This document shows positions 7,614 to 16,117 of a stretch of 16,117 bases of DNA, piece after piece. Under the pieces are notes generated by a model. That model was given only the letters and a program-made list of their open reading frames with translations, was not told the DNA's origin and searched no databases. Made by a program: the position numbers and the translations under genes. The stretch's first letter is position 1, and each line of letters begins with the position of its first letter. Origin of the DNA: Acidobacteriota bacterium (GTDB lineage: Bacteria > Acidobacteriota > Terriglobia > UBA7540); assembly GCA_021828225.1 (NCBI GenBank), contig JAKASH010000014.1:1-16117 (forward strand), in the 5' to 3' direction.

Positions 7614-7897
7614 TTCGATTATGCCGGTAGTAATTATCAGGGCCATCATAGATATTCTATAGGCCGCCCGGACCCGAAATGACAGGCAGTGGATGGAGCC
7701 GGACAAGCAAATCTACCGAGCAACGGAAGAGAAGGGGAGAGGTTCGAAGTCTTAGAGACCTCGAACGCTTTTCCCGTCTCGCAATCGTCGACTGCGGCAT
7801 CAGCGAAAAGTCCGATAGGACTTGAGTGTTCGAATTCCCGACGATTTACCTTCGGGATCGCATCTAATAGAATTTTGCAGCGGAGATTTGAGTCAGA
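7614..7897 (+). promoter_or_regulatory. Hairpin-rich 5' leader of the nuo operon
   Basis: No credible gene lies here; a 76-codon frame starting at 7689 overlaps nuoA out of phase and resembles nothing known. The strand can form four successive hairpins. The first is GGCC plus ATAGA pairing with TCTAT plus GGCC (7641-7665). The second is a long stem at 7729-7780, listed separately. The third is AAGTCC with GGACTT around GATA (7808-7823). The fourth is CGA plus TCCCGA pairing with TCGGGATCG with a 2-nt bulge (7831-7860). The nuoA ribosome site (GGAG, 7882-7885) follows the last hairpin. No known riboswitch consensus was recognised. The structure is seen directly; a regulatory role is inference. 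Confidence 0.45.
7729..7780 (+). repeat. Long imperfect inverted repeat (about 22 pairs)
   Basis: Reading inward, GAGA (7729-7732) pairs with TCTC (7777-7780). After an A-G mismatch, GGGGAGAG (7734-7741) pairs with CTTTTCCC (7768-7775) using two G-T pairs. G7767 is bulged, then GTTCGAAGTCT (7742-7752) pairs with AGACCTCGAAC (7756-7766) with one A-C mismatch. The loop is TAG. No T-run follows, so it is not an ordinary intrinsic terminator. It could be a leader control element, a processing site, a small RNA or a dispersed palindromic repeat. Confidence 0.65.
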
Positions 7898-8272
7898 ATG
7901 GTGCTCTGGCCTTTTGTAGTGTTCTTTATCATCGTCCTTATCATTCCTGCGGGGATGATTGCTCTGTCTCATGTCCTGGGCCAGCGGCACTCGGAGCATG
8001 CAACCGGATCACCCTATGAAGCCGGCATCGTTTCGGAGGGCTCGGCGGAGGCTCGCTTTTCCATAAAGTTTTACCTTGTTGCAATGTTCTTTGTCGTTTT
8101 TGATTTAGAAGCGGTATTTATTTTTTCCTGGGCCATTGCAGCACGTGAGGTCGGATGGGCCGGCTACCTGGAGATACTGTTCTTCGTTATTATCCTGGTT
8201 GCCACGCTCGCGTATCTGTGGCGGCTGGGTGCGCTGGACTGGGGACCGAGGACCCAGAGGAAGGCGCATTAG
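7898..8272 (+). CDS. nuoA: NADH-quinone oxidoreductase subunit A
   Basis: A 124-residue membrane subunit of complex I that helps form the quinone site and the start of the proton path. Three hydrophobic segments are visible (about 3-27, 57-81 and 88-110). The second contains the family's FDLEA with Asp69 and Glu71, and the conserved YEAGI and SIKFYLVAMFF precede it. The C-terminus RLGALDW matches the E. coli form. ATG at 7898 must be close to the true start because an in-frame TGA lies at 7889-7891; GGAG is 12 nt upstream, a somewhat long spacing. The protein is shorter than E. coli NuoA (147 residues) at both ends. First gene of the nuo operon. Confidence 0.95.
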   Translation: MVLWPFVVFFIIVLIIPAGMIALSHVLGQRHSEHATGSPYEAGIVSEGSAEARFSIKFYLVAMFFVVFDLEAVFIFSWAIAAREVGWAGYLEILFFVIILVATLAYLWRLGALDWGPRTQRKAH

Positions 8273-8293
8273 AAGCTGTCTGGAGCAAGGCTT

Positions 8294-8935
8294 ATGAAGT
8301 GGTCGATTACCAAGCCGCAACTGACAATGCCGTTGACTGATACGGCTCCTTCGCCTTTCGAGGAGCATGTCCGGAAGAGTCTGATCATGACTCGCCTTCA
8401 GGACCTTGTTGCCTGGGGCCGGAAAAATTCGATCTGGCCCTTCGCCTTTGGGCTTTCTTGCTGTTTTGTTGAGATGGCTACCAGCATTACCAGCCGTTAC
8501 GATATCTCGCGCTTCGGGGCCGAAGTCATCCGCGGAACGCCGAGAGAAGCGGATCTGATGGTGATTGCGGGAACCCCGTTTATCAAGATGGCTCCCGTCA
8601 TCCAACGTCTTTACGAGCAGATGATGGAGCCGCGCTGGGTGATTTCCATGGGATCATGCGCCAACTCGGGCGGCATGTATGACATTTATAGTGTTGTCCA
8701 AGGTGTGGACAAATTTCTTCCGGTGGACGTTTATGTCCCGGGGTGTCCGCCTCGCCCTGACGCTTTTCTGGAGGGCATAACTCTATTGAGCAAGCTTGTG
8801 GGCACGGAGCGACGCCCGTTGAGCTGGGTAGTGGGACCGCAGGGCGTTGAGCGTGTTCCCATGCCTTCCCGGCGTGACCTGAAGCGGAGCGATAGGCAAA
8901 AGGCCACATTATTGCGTCCGCCCAGCGAGATCTGA
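8294..8935 (+). CDS. nuoB: NADH-quinone oxidoreductase subunit B
   Basis: A 213-residue peripheral subunit carrying the terminal 4Fe-4S cluster N2, which reduces quinone at the interface with NuoCD and NuoH. Ligands are the tandem Cys56-Cys57 ([11 protein letters not shown]), Cys122 (GSCANSGG) and Cys151 (VPGCPPRP). GGAG sits 8 nt upstream of the ATG, supporting this start. The N-terminal ~25 residues and the basic C-terminal tail after about 190 are the variable parts. It follows nuoA by 21 nt and precedes nuoCD by 14 nt. All four cluster ligands are intact, so it should be functional. Confidence 0.97.
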   Translation: MKWSITKPQLTMPLTDTAPSPFEEHVRKSLIMTRLQDLVAWGRKNSIWPFAFGLSCCFVEMATSITSRYDISRFGAEVIRGTPREADLMVIAGTPFIKMAPVIQRLYEQMMEPRWVISMGSCANSGGMYDIYSVVQGVDKFLPVDVYVPGCPPRPDAFLEGITLLSKLVGTERRPLSWVVGPQGVERVPMPSRRDLKRSDRQKATLLRPPSEI

Positions 8936-8949
8936 ACTGCGCACCTTAT

Positions 8950-10698
8950 ATGATCGCTAACGCAACTATCCTACAAGAGCTTCAAGAAAAGTTTGGCGAA
9001 GCATCTATCGCTCCGCAACCGGCTCGCGACCACGTGCCAACCTTCTGGACGCCGAAAGAAAAGGTTCACGAGGTCGTTCAGTATCTCAAAAATGAAGCCG
9101 CCAGACCCTACAGGATGCTCTATGACATCACGGCCATCGACGACCGTGTTCGGACGCATCGCGAGGGTCTGCCGGCAAGCGATTTCACCGTTGTCTACCA
9201 TCTGTTATCCTTCGACCGGAACGAATATATCCGCATCAAAGTTGCCCTCAAAGAAGATTCCCTAAACCTTCCCACCATCACCGACATCTGGCCTGCAGCC
9301 AACTGGTTCGAGCGGGAAGTCTGGGATATGTTCGGCATCAAATTCGACGGGCATCCCTTCCTGGCGCGAATTCTGATGCCGAAAACCTGGGTTGGGCATC
9401 CGCTGCGCAAAGACCATCCGGCGCGGGGCACGGAAATAGGTCCCTTCAGCCAAACACATGAGAAGGAACAGGCTGAACAGGAAGCGATGCGTTTCCGTCC
9501 GGAAGAATGGGGCATGAAGCGCGGCGAGGATGGCACGGATTTTATTTTTCTGAACGTTGGCCCACAGCACCCGGGAACTCATGGCGTCCTTCGCGTGGTG
9601 GTTCAGCTCGACGGAGAAGTGATTGTCGATTGTGTTCCGGAAATAGGATTCCATCACCGGGGCGCGGAGAAGATGGGCGAGCGCCAAACCTGGCACACTT
9701 TTATTCCTTACACCGACCGCATTGACTACCTGGGCGGCGTGATGAATGAGCTTGCCTACCTGACGGCTTTTGAGAAACTGGCGGGTATCGAAGTCCCACC
9801 GCGTGGACAAGTGATCCGCGTGATGATGTGCGAGTTATTCCGGATCATCAGCCACTTGGTCTGGTATGGAACCTTCGCGCAGGATTTGGGCCAGATGTCG
9901 CCGGTGTTTTATTGCTTTAATGACCGCGAGCGCGCCTTTGACATTATCGAAGCGGTATGCGGCGCTCGCATGCATCCCGTCTGGTTTCGGATTGGCGGAA
10001 CGTCGCTCGACCTGCCGAATGGCTGGGAAGGTATGTTCCGCGATTTCCTCAAATATATGCCTCCCCGCCTTGCCGAGTACGACCGGACGGTGATGAAGAA
10101 CAGAATTTTCAAGGCGCGGACGCAGGGCGTGGGCGTTATGACTGTGGATCAGGCCATTGAATGGAGTGTGACCGGTCCGATGCTCCGAGCCGCGGGGCTG
10201 GAATGGGACTTCCGGAAAAAGCAGCCCTATTCCGGCTATGAGAATTTCGAGTTTGATATTCCGACGGGTACGCACGGCGACTGCTATGACCGTGCCGTGG
10301 TCCACGTTGAAGAAATGCGCCAGAGCCTCCGGATCATCCAGCAGTGTGTTGATAACATGCCGGAAGGGCCTTACAAATCTGACCATCCGCTGGCCATCCC
10401 GCCGCGGAAAGAGCGCACGATGCACGACATCGAAACTCTGATTACGCACTTTCTGGGCGTAAGCTGGGGCCCGGTTGTTCCGCCCGGCGAGGCGCTGGGA
10501 GCAATCGAGGCGACGAAAGGGAATAACGGCTATTACCTGGTCAGCGACGGCAGCACCTATTCTTACCGGACCAGAATTCGCGCCCCTTCGTTTGCGCATA
10601 TGCAGACTCTTCCTCTGCAATGCCGCGGATTGCTGGTTCCGGATTTGCTCGCCATTCTGGGAAGCATTGACTTTGTCCTGGCGGATATTGACCGATAA
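8950..10698 (+). CDS. nuoCD: NADH-quinone oxidoreductase fused subunit C/D
   Basis: A 582-residue fusion of the 30-kDa (NuoC) and 49-kDa (NuoD) subunits of the connecting module, close to the 600 residues of E. coli NuoCD. Residues about 1-160 are NuoC, with [11 protein letters not shown] (69-79), [10 protein letters not shown] (121-130) and [12 protein letters not shown] charged linker (about 165-195, ending PEEWGMKRG) leads to NuoD, which begins at [12 protein letters not shown] (201-212) and continues with [21 protein letters not shown] and ENFEFDIP, ending [10 protein letters not shown]. His207 and His211 belong to the quinone-site loop. NuoD evolved from the hydrogenase large subunit; as expected, the Ni-binding Cys are absent. 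The fusion and linker match the gammaproteobacterial form. No clear Shine-Dalgarno precedes the ATG. Confidence 0.97.
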   Translation: MIANATILQELQEKFGEASIAPQPARDHVPTFWTPKEKVHEVVQYLKNEAARPYRMLYDITAIDDRVRTHREGLPASDFTVVYHLLSFDRNEYIRIKVALKEDSLNLPTITDIWPAANWFEREVWDMFGIKFDGHPFLARILMPKTWVGHPLRKDHPARGTEIGPFSQTHEKEQAEQEAMRFRPEEWGMKRGEDGTDFIFLNVGPQHPGTHGVLRVVVQLDGEVIVDCVPEIGFHHRGAEKMGERQTWHTFIPYTDRIDYLGGVMNELAYLTAFEKLAGIEVPPRGQVIRVMMCELFRIISHLVWYGTFAQDLGQMSPVFYCFNDRERAFDIIEAVCGARMHPVWFRIGGTSLDLPNGWEGMFRDFLKYMPPRLAEYDRTVMKNRIFKARTQGVGVMTVDQAIEWSVTGPMLRAAGLEWDFRKKQPYSGYENFEFDIPTGTHGDCYDRAVVHVEEMRQSLRIIQQCVDNMPEGPYKSDHPLAIPPRKERTMHDIETLITHFLGVSWGPVVPPGEALGAIEATKGNNGYYLVSDGSTYSYRTRIRAPSFAHMQTLPLQCRGLLVPDLLAILGSIDFVLADIDR

Positions 10699-10702
10699 GG
10701 AG
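10697..10702 (+). promoter_or_regulatory. Ribosome binding site of nuoE
   Basis: AAGGAG starts inside the nuoCD stop codon. It lies 1 nt from a possible TTG start at 10704 but 10 nt from the in-frame GTG at 10713, so it favours the GTG start. Confidence 0.6.
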
Positions 10703-10712
10703 CTTGAAAAGC

Positions 10713-11177
10713 GTGTTAAGTCCTGATGAGCGACAGGAGATCGTAGCGGAGTTCGAGAATTATCCGGACAAACGCGCCCTCACCATTGACGCCATGAAGA
10801 TCGTCCAGAAACATCGGGGGTGGGTTTCCGACGAGGCGCTCAGGGACATTTCGGACCTGCTGGAAGTCTCGGTCGACGAACTGGACAGCGTGGCCACGTT
10901 CTATAACCTGATTTACCGCAAGCCGGTCGGGCGTCACGTGATCTTGGTCTGCGATAGCATCAGTTGTTGGATCATGGGTTATGACCGGCTGCGGGACCAC
11001 CTGATGACCCGGCTGGGTATTAAGATGGGAGAGACAACCGCGGATGGGCGGTTTACGCTGCTTCCGATTGTTTGTCTTGGAACCTGTGACCATGCACCGG
11101 CCATGATGGTGGACAGCGATCTGCACCGGGACCTGGATACGGATAAGATCGACAGCATTCTCGAACAGTACAAGTAG
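10713..11177 (+). CDS. nuoE: NADH-quinone oxidoreductase subunit E
   Basis: A 154-residue thioredoxin-like subunit that carries the 2Fe-2S cluster N1a next to the NADH site in NuoF. Ligands are Cys80 and Cys85 (VCDSISC, C-x4-C) and Cys121 and Cys125 (VCLGTC, C-x3-C). The helical N-terminus has the typical HRGWVSDEAL and VATFYNLIY segments. GTG at 10713 is preferred over an in-frame TTG at 10704 because AAGGAG at 10697-10702 is correctly spaced only for the GTG; the difference is three residues. It starts 14 nt after nuoCD ends and stops 7 nt before nuoF, as expected for the E-F-G NADH-dehydrogenase arm. Confidence 0.95.
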   Translation: MLSPDERQEIVAEFENYPDKRALTIDAMKIVQKHRGWVSDEALRDISDLLEVSVDELDSVATFYNLIYRKPVGRHVILVCDSISCWIMGYDRLRDHLMTRLGIKMGETTADGRFTLLPIVCLGTCDHAPAMMVDSDLHRDLDTDKIDSILEQYK

Positions 11178-11184
11178 AACCGAT

Positions 11185-12456
11185 ATGGAGAAAGTTCTCA
11201 CAAAAGATGTTCCACCCGATGGCTCGGCCCTCGATGTCAAAGGGTATGAACGGGCGGGTGGATATCAGGGCCTGCGTAAGGCGCTGAAAATGGCGCCCAA
11301 GGAAGTCGTTGAGATTGTCAAGCAATCGAACTTGCGGGGCCGCGGCGGCGCCGGCTTTCCGACGGGATTGAAGTGGAGCTTTGTGCCCCAAGGGGAAGGT
11401 GCTCCTCATCCGAAATACCTTTGCGCCAATGCTGATGAAATGGAGCCGGGCACTTTCAAAGACCGCCTGCTCATGGAATCAACCCCGCATCAACTGATCG
11501 AAGGAATGGTTTGTGCTGCATATGCGATTGAGGCTGACGTTGCCTACATCTTCCTGCGCGGCGAGTACATCCTGTCGGCAGAACGCCTGAGAAAAGCACT
11601 GGCCGAGGCTTACGCCAATCACTACCTGGGCAAGAACATTCTGGGCTCGGGCTACAACCTTGAGATGCATTTGCACCTCAGCGGCGGACGGTACATGTGC
11701 GGCGAGGAGACCGGGCTGCTGAACGCGCTTGAAGGGAAGCGCGCCAACCCGCGTACCAAGCCGCCATTCCCGCAGGTTTCAGGGCTTTTTGGCAAGCCCA
11801 CCATCGTGCAGAATATCGAAACGCTTTGCAATGTCCACCACATCATCAACAACGGTCCCGATTGGTTCAAAGGTTTGAGCAAGTCCGCAGATGCCGGGAC
11901 AAAGCTCTATGGCGCCAGCGGAAAAGTCAAACATCCCGGCCTATGGGAACTTCCCATGGGCACCAGCGTTCGCGAAATTCTGGAAGAGCATGCCGGTGGG
12001 ATGAAGGAAGGCCTGAAGTTCCGGGGCCTGCTGCCGGGTGGGGCCTCGACGGACTTTCTTGTTGAAGAACACCTTGATTTGAAGATGGACTTCACTGAAA
12101 TCCAGAAAGCCGGCAGCCGCATGGGTACCGGAACGATGATTGTTCTCGACGATCGAACATGCCCGGTTGGGTTTGTGAAGAACCTTGAGCACTTTTTCGC
12201 CCAGGAATCATGCGGCTGGTGCACGCCATGCTGGAGCGGGCTTTCGTGGGCCGAAAAAATGCTGCAGAGCATCGAAGACGGGCAGGGGCAGGAATCGGAT
12301 CTCGAAAGGCTGGAATTTATATGCCGGTTTGCGGCCCCTGGAAACACGTTTTGTGCTCTTGCTCCCGGTGCTGTGGAGCCTTTGCAGAGCGGTTTGAAGT
12401 ACTTCCACGAGGATTTTGAGCGGCACATCCGTGAAAAGCGGTGTCCTTGGAGATAG
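11185..12456 (+). CDS. nuoF: NADH-quinone oxidoreductase subunit F (NADH/FMN/4Fe-4S)
   Basis: A 423-residue subunit that binds NADH and FMN and holds 4Fe-4S cluster N3. The nucleotide and FMN region has RGRGGAGFPTG (51-61), ANADEMEPGTFKDR (81-94) and MCGEETGLLNALEG (171-184). Cluster ligands are Cys343, Cys346, Cys349 (ESCGWCTPC) and Cys390. One oddity: the residue after Cys349, nearly always Arg in the family (CTPCR), is Trp350 here, a TGG codon one base from CGG. The C-terminal FCALAPGAVEPLQSGLKYF segment is very like E. coli NuoF (445 residues). The Shine-Dalgarno is weak. The stop lies 2 nt before the chosen nuoG start and the nuoG ribosome site is inside nuoF. Confidence 0.96.
   Translation: MEKVLTKDVPPDGSALDVKGYERAGGYQGLRKALKMAPKEVVEIVKQSNLRGRGGAGFPTGLKWSFVPQGEGAPHPKYLCANADEMEPGTFKDRLLMESTPHQLIEGMVCAAYAIEADVAYIFLRGEYILSAERLRKALAEAYANHYLGKNILGSGYNLEMHLHLSGGRYMCGEETGLLNALEGKRANPRTKPPFPQVSGLFGKPTIVQNIETLCNVHHIINNGPDWFKGLSKSADAGTKLYGASGKVKHPGLWELPMGTSVREILEEHAGGMKEGLKFRGLLPGGASTDFLVEEHLDLKMDFTEIQKAGSRMGTGTMIVLDDRTCPVGFVKNLEHFFAQESCGWCTPCWSGLSWAEKMLQSIEDGQGQESDLERLEFICRFAAPGNTFCALAPGAVEPLQSGLKYFHEDFERHIREKRCPWR
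12449..12452 (+). promoter_or_regulatory. Ribosome binding site of nuoG
   Basis: GGAG within the last codons of nuoF lies 6 nt before GTG at 12459. It comes after the alternative in-frame GTG at 12441, so it selects the 12459 start, which gives an N-terminus MAKIWVD like that of E. coli NuoG. Confidence 0.75.
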
Positions 12457-12458
12457 CA

Positions 12459-15164
12459 GTGGCGAAGATCTGGGTCGACGACAAATGGTACGAGGTAAAC
12501 CCGGACCAAAGTCTTCTTCAGGCTTGCCTGGAGCTGGGTTTTGATCTGCCGTACTTTTGTTGGCATCCGGCCCTGGGTTCGGTTGGAGCCTGCCGACAGT
12601 GCGCCGTCAAGCAGTTCAAGGATGAGAATGACATCACAGGGCGGATCGTGATGTCCTGCATGACGCCTGCCTCCGAAGGTTCACGAATCTCCGTTAAGGA
12701 CCCGGACGCGGCGGCTTTTCGAGCGGGAGTGATCGAAGGGTTGATGCTGAACCATCCCCACGATTGTCCGGTTTGTGACGAAGGCGGCGAATGCCACCTT
12801 CAGGATATGACGGTGATGACCGGCCACAATTACCGCCGGACTCCTTATCCCAAGCGTACCTTCCGCAACCAGTATCTCGGTCCCCTGGTCAATCATGAGA
12901 TGAACCGCTGCATTCAGTGCTACCGATGTGTGCGCTATTACCGGGAGTACGCCGGCGGGACTGACCTGCAGGTTTTTGGTTTGCGGAATATCGCGTTTTT
13001 CGGTCGGCAGGAAGACGGAATCCTGGAAAACGAATTTGCCGGCAATCTTGTCGAGATCTGCCCGACGGGCGTTTTTACGGACAAAACGCTCAAGCAGCAC
13101 TACACGCGCAAATGGGACCTGCAGATGGCTCCCTCGGTGTGTGTGCACTGCGGCCTTGGATGCAGCACTTCCGCCGGCGAACGTTACGGAACGCTGCGCC
13201 GCATCCTGAACCGGTATAACGGCGAGGTAAACGGATATTTCCTGTGCGACCGCGGCCGCTTCGGCTACGAATTTGTTAACAGCGAGCAAAGAGTAAGGCA
13301 GGCGCTCTCGCGCCAGGACGGCAAGTTAAAAGCCCTTGCCAAGGCAAAGGCTGTCGAGCAAGTGAGCGGTGTCCTGAAGGGAAATGACAAGGTGATTGGC
13401 ATCGGGTCGCCGCGCGCCTCGCTCGAATCCAATTTTGCGCTGCGGAGTCTTGTCGGGTCCGACAGGTTCTTCAGCGGCATGTCCGATGAGTCCTCCCATC
13501 TGGTTTCCATGATGGCGGAGATCCTGCGTCAAGGGCCGGCGCGGTCGCCGTCCCTCCGCGACATCGAGCTTTCTGATGCCGTGCTGATCCTCGGCGAAGA
13601 CGTCAACAATGTGGCCCCGAGAATAGCCCTGGCTCTGCGCCAGTCGGTCCGCCAGCAGCCCATGGAAATGACCGACAAGATGAAGATTCCCCGGTGGCTG
13701 GATCACGCGGTTCGCGAAGCTATTCAGCACGATAACGGGCCACTGTTTATAGCCACGCCCAACGCTACGCGGCTGGATGACGTCGCCACGGAGAGTTATC
13801 GTGCTGCGCCGGATGACATTGCGCGGCTGGGCTTTGCTGTGGCTCGAGTTCTCGACTCTCAATCGCCTGCCGTGGCGGATCTTTCGAACGAGCTTCAGTC
13901 ATTGGCTGGGCATATCGCCCAGGCCCTCAAGACGGCGAAACGACCGCTGGTTGTCGCTGGCCCGAGCACCAAGAGCGAGGCGGTGATTCAAGCTGCTGCA
14001 AACGTGGCGAGGGCGCTGTCAAAGGATGGCAAGGTGGCTGGCCTGAGCTTCACCATGCCGGAAGCGAACAGTCTGGGGCTGGGACTGATGGGTGGCGGTA
14101 ACCTCAGTGCGGCCTTTAGGGCAGTTGAGGAAGGCAAAGCGGATACCGTCATTGTCCTGGAAAACGATTTATACTTGAGGACTTCAGCCAAATCCGTGGA
14201 TGACTTTATGGAGGGGGTCCGGCACATGATCGTTCTGGACCACCTGGCGACGCCGACCACCTCCAAAGCAGAGTTTGTGCTGCCGGCGGGTGCGTTTGCC
14301 GAATCCGATGGAACCTTCGTCAATAACGAAGGACGCGCCCAGCGGTTTTTCCAGGCTTACCTTCCGAAGGACGATATTCAGGAGAGCTGGCGGTGGCTGG
14401 TCGAGATCATGAAGGTCGCTGGCCACCCCGAGGCGGGTTCCTGGAAAGTGTTCGACGATCTGGTTTCAGCCACGGCCAGTGCCATCCCGGCGCTGGCAAA
14501 GATCACCGAAGCAGCGCCCACTTCGAAATTCCGGGTGGTCGGAGAAAAGATTCCGCGTTCTCCCCATCGGTATAGCGGCCGGACGGCCATGCTGGCCAAT
14601 CTGAATGTGAGCGAGCCAAAGCCGCCCGATGACCCGGATTCCGCGCTGGCCTTTTCAATGGAAGGCTACCCGGACCAGCCCCCTTCGTCCCTGACTCCGT
14701 TCTTTTGGGCTCCCGGCTGGAATTCCATCCAATCGGTGAATAAGTTCCAAAGCGAGATTAACGGACCGATGCGCGGCGGAGATCCGGGCGTGCGGCTGAT
14801 TGAGCCTCCTCTGGGCGGAAGCGGGTTGTATTTTTCGGCGCCGCCGAAAGCTTTCGAGGGTCGGCCGGATGAATGGTTGCTGGTGCCGCTCTATCACATC
14901 TTTGGCTCTGAGGAATTAAGCTGTATGGCCCCGGCGATTGCTCAATTAGCACCCAAGCCGTACATTGCTCTGAGCGCCGCGGACGCCGAGCGGCTGCAGG
15001 TCAAGGAAGGCGATCCGGTCGAACTCAATTTGGCCGGGGCTGCACAGCGGCTTCCAGTTCTGGTTCAGCATGATTTGCCGAAAGGGGTTGCGGGACTTCC
15101 GGCAGTCCTGGTTCCGCTGGAGGGATCCGGGCTGCCAGCCTGGACCAGGCTTTCACGATCATGA
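12459..15164 (+). CDS. nuoG: NADH-quinone oxidoreductase subunit G
   Basis: A 901-residue iron-sulfur subunit that passes electrons from NuoF to NuoB; E. coli NuoG has 908. Ligands for four clusters are visible: N1b (Cys34, 45, 48, 67), N5 (His99, Cys103, 106, 112), N4 (Cys151, 154, 157, 201) and the extra off-path N7 (Cys228, 231, 235, 263, spaced x2-x3-x27). The remainder, about 270-900, is a molybdopterin-oxidoreductase-like domain, including [37 protein letters not shown] and FAWAPGWNS-like segments; it is taken to be structural, as in known complex I. GTG at 12459 is chosen over GTG at 12441 because of the ribosome site and the E. coli-like N-terminus. Its stop overlaps the nuoH start (ATGA). 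Confidence 0.96.
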   Translation: MAKIWVDDKWYEVNPDQSLLQACLELGFDLPYFCWHPALGSVGACRQCAVKQFKDENDITGRIVMSCMTPASEGSRISVKDPDAAAFRAGVIEGLMLNHPHDCPVCDEGGECHLQDMTVMTGHNYRRTPYPKRTFRNQYLGPLVNHEMNRCIQCYRCVRYYREYAGGTDLQVFGLRNIAFFGRQEDGILENEFAGNLVEICPTGVFTDKTLKQHYTRKWDLQMAPSVCVHCGLGCSTSAGERYGTLRRILNRYNGEVNGYFLCDRGRFGYEFVNSEQRVRQALSRQDGKLKALAKAKAVEQVSGVLKGNDKVIGIGSPRASLESNFALRSLVGSDRFFSGMSDESSHLVSMMAEILRQGPARSPSLRDIELSDAVLILGEDVNNVAPRIALALRQSVRQQPMEMTDKMKIPRWLDHAVREAIQHDNGPLFIATPNATRLDDVATESYRAAPDDIARLGFAVARVLDSQSPAVADLSNELQSLAGHIAQALKTAKRPLVVAGPSTKSEAVIQAAANVARALSKDGKVAGLSFTMPEANSLGLGLMGGGNLSAAFRAVEEGKADTVIVLENDLYLRTSAKSVDDFMEGVRHMIVLDHLATPTTSKAEFVLPAGAFAESDGTFVNNEGRAQRFFQAYLPKDDIQESWRWLVEIMKVAGHPEAGSWKVFDDLVSATASAIPALAKITEAAPTSKFRVVGEKIPRSPHRYSGRTAMLANLNVSEPKPPDDPDSALAFSMEGYPDQPPSSLTPFFWAPGWNSIQSVNKFQSEINGPMRGGDPGVRLIEPPLGGSGLYFSAPPKAFEGRPDEWLLVPLYHIFGSEELSCMAPAIAQLAPKPYIALSAADAERLQVKEGDPVELNLAGAAQRLPVLVQHDLPKGVAGLPAVLVPLEGSGLPAWTRLSRS

Positions 15165-16117
15165 ATACAACGATCTTCTACATTATCGTTATCGCCGTTG
15201 TTCTTCTCATACCCTTGAATCTGGCGGCAGTCTTGATCTGGCTGGAGCGGCGCCTGCTGGCCCTCTGGCAGGATCGCTACGGACCGAATCGCGTCGGGCC
15301 TTTCGGGCTGCTTCAATCTGTGGCGGACATGGTCAAGATCTTTTTCAAGGAAGATTGGATCCCTCCTTTTGCGGACAAGGCCGTTTTTGTGATTGCGCCC
15401 GGGATTATCGTGGTGACCGTCCTTTTAACATTTGCGGTGATTCCTTTTGCACCGTCGTTTGTCGTCGCGAACCTGAATATCGGAGTGTTGTTCTTCCTCG
15501 GGTTGTCGTCGCTCGGTGTTTATAGCGTAGTGCTCGCGGGCTGGTCCTCTTCCAGCAAGTACTCATTGCTTGGTGCCTTGCGCGCTTCGGCACAGATGTT
15601 GAGCTACGAAGTGTTCATGGGTCTGGCCATGATGGGAACGGTGCTGCTGGCCGGCTCGTTCAACCTTTCGGACATCGTCGAAGCTCAGCACGCCGTCTGG
15701 TTTGTTATCCCGCAGTTTCTTGGCTTTGTGCTATTCCTGATCGCCGGCATTGCGGAAACACGGCGTCTGCCTTTCGACTTGCCGGAGGCAGAAAGCGAAC
15801 TGGTTGCCGGATTCCATTCCGAATACTCCGGTATGAAATTCGGCATGTTTTTCGTCGGTGAATACATGGGGATCATTCTGATCTCCTGCATGATTACGTT
15901 GCTGTATTTTGGGGGGTGGATGGGCCCTGTGCTGCCTGCAGGCGTCTGGTTCGCTCTGAAGGTATTGTTCTTTATCGTCTTTTTCATCCTGCTGCGAGCC
16001 GCTTTGCCGCGGCCCCGGTTTGACCAGTTGATGTCTTGGGGATGGAAAATCATGCTGCCGCTTGCGCTGGCAAACTTGCTGGTGACGGGCGCCATCGTGC
16101 TTGCCTTCAAATGGGAC
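15161..16117 (+). CDS. nuoH: NADH-quinone oxidoreductase subunit H, cut by window edge
   Basis: The first 319 codons of the membrane subunit that links the quinone cavity to the antiporter-like subunits; the frame is open to the last base. E. coli NuoH has 325 residues and its C-terminal NLLVTAAV matches NLLVTGAIV here near residue 307, so only a few residues are probably missing. Features include an N-terminal membrane helix (about 6-28), [18 protein letters not shown] (29-46), KEDWIP (63-68), [18 protein letters not shown], and the conserved quinone-side loop with [11 protein letters not shown] followed by [15 protein letters not shown]. It starts with ATG overlapping the nuoG stop by 4 nt, with no strong ribosome site, so it is likely translationally coupled. 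nuoI through nuoN are expected next. Confidence 0.96.
   Translation, partial: MNTTIFYIIVIAVVLLIPLNLAAVLIWLERRLLALWQDRYGPNRVGPFGLLQSVADMVKIFFKEDWIPPFADKAVFVIAPGIIVVTVLLTFAVIPFAPSFVVANLNIGVLFFLGLSSLGVYSVVLAGWSSSSKYSLLGALRASAQMLSYEVFMGLAMMGTVLLAGSFNLSDIVEAQHAVWFVIPQFLGFVLFLIAGIAETRRLPFDLPEAESELVAGFHSEYSGMKFGMFFVGEYMGIILISCMITLLYFGGWMGPVLPAGVWFALKVLFFIVFFILLRAALPRPRFDQLMSWGWKIMLPLALANLLVTGAIVLAFKWD

Noticed and set aside
7742..7766. GGTTCGAA-like TPsiC arm suggesting a tRNA
   Set aside because: The stem continues as one long hairpin; no acceptor stem, anticodon arm or CCA end can be placed around it.
7689..7919. 76-codon frame in the nuo leader as a leader peptide gene
   Set aside because: No ribosome binding site, overlaps nuoA out of phase, and its sequence is set by the hairpins; no regulatory run of codons is evident.
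9835..10620. 261-codon minus-strand frame opposite nuoCD
   Set aside because: Antisense shadow of the highly conserved NuoD region, with no recognisable family.
12441..12458. GTG at 12441 as the nuoG start
   Set aside because: The ribosome site GGAG lies downstream of it and the MAKIWVD N-terminus from 12459 matches the known family start.

Overview
The window reads as part of a bacterial chromosome of moderate-to-high GC, with every supported gene on the + strand. The lineage is an inference. A Tat-exported TIM-barrel protein, a fused HemD-HemE, a palindrome- and repeat-rich intergenic region and a complete-looking E. coli-type complex I would together suit an Acidobacteriota-like soil or environmental bacterium. 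No rRNA or other taxonomic marker is present to prove it.

Positions 1-658 hold no gene I can support. They contain a perfect 10-bp palindrome, a pair of related GC-rich direct repeats, a second hairpin and a weak promoter. Next come a Tat-signal sugar-phosphate-isomerase-like protein (659-1609) and an atypical class I/II aminotransferase (1774-2946).

Positions 2997-7449 form a compact late heme-biosynthesis cluster. A single reading frame encodes uroporphyrinogen-III synthase fused to uroporphyrinogen decarboxylase (HemD-HemE). It is followed by ferrochelatase (hemH) and the FAD-dependent porphyrinogen oxidase (hemY), which overlaps hemH by 4 nt. These enzymes close and decarboxylate the tetrapyrrole ring, oxidise it and insert iron. 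The order E-H-Y is the one known from Bacillus subtilis hemEHY. The steps before HemD, and HemN/HemF or ChdC, are not in the window, so it cannot be said whether heme is made through protoporphyrin or coproporphyrin.

A 448-bp gap (7450-7897) separates the heme genes from the respiratory operon. It contains two perfect TATAAT boxes, one within an extended -10 element, and a run of hairpins. One of these is an imperfect stem of about 22 pairs at 7729-7780. If the promoter is real, the nuo operon has a structured 5' leader of about 285 nt.

Positions 7898-16117 carry nuoA, nuoB, fused nuoCD, nuoE, nuoF, nuoG and nuoH (cut off by the right edge), in E. coli order and tightly packed. They supply the NADH-oxidising arm (E, F, G), the quinone-reducing connecting module (B, CD) and the first membrane subunits (A, H) of a proton-pumping NADH:quinone oxidoreductase. 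The remaining membrane subunits (I-N) are expected just downstream. No phage, transposase, CRISPR array, tRNA or rRNA was found. The most unusual items are the HemD-HemE fusion, the hairpin-rich nuo leader, the aminotransferase lacking two usual arginines, and an Arg-to-Trp change beside a NuoF iron-sulfur ligand.
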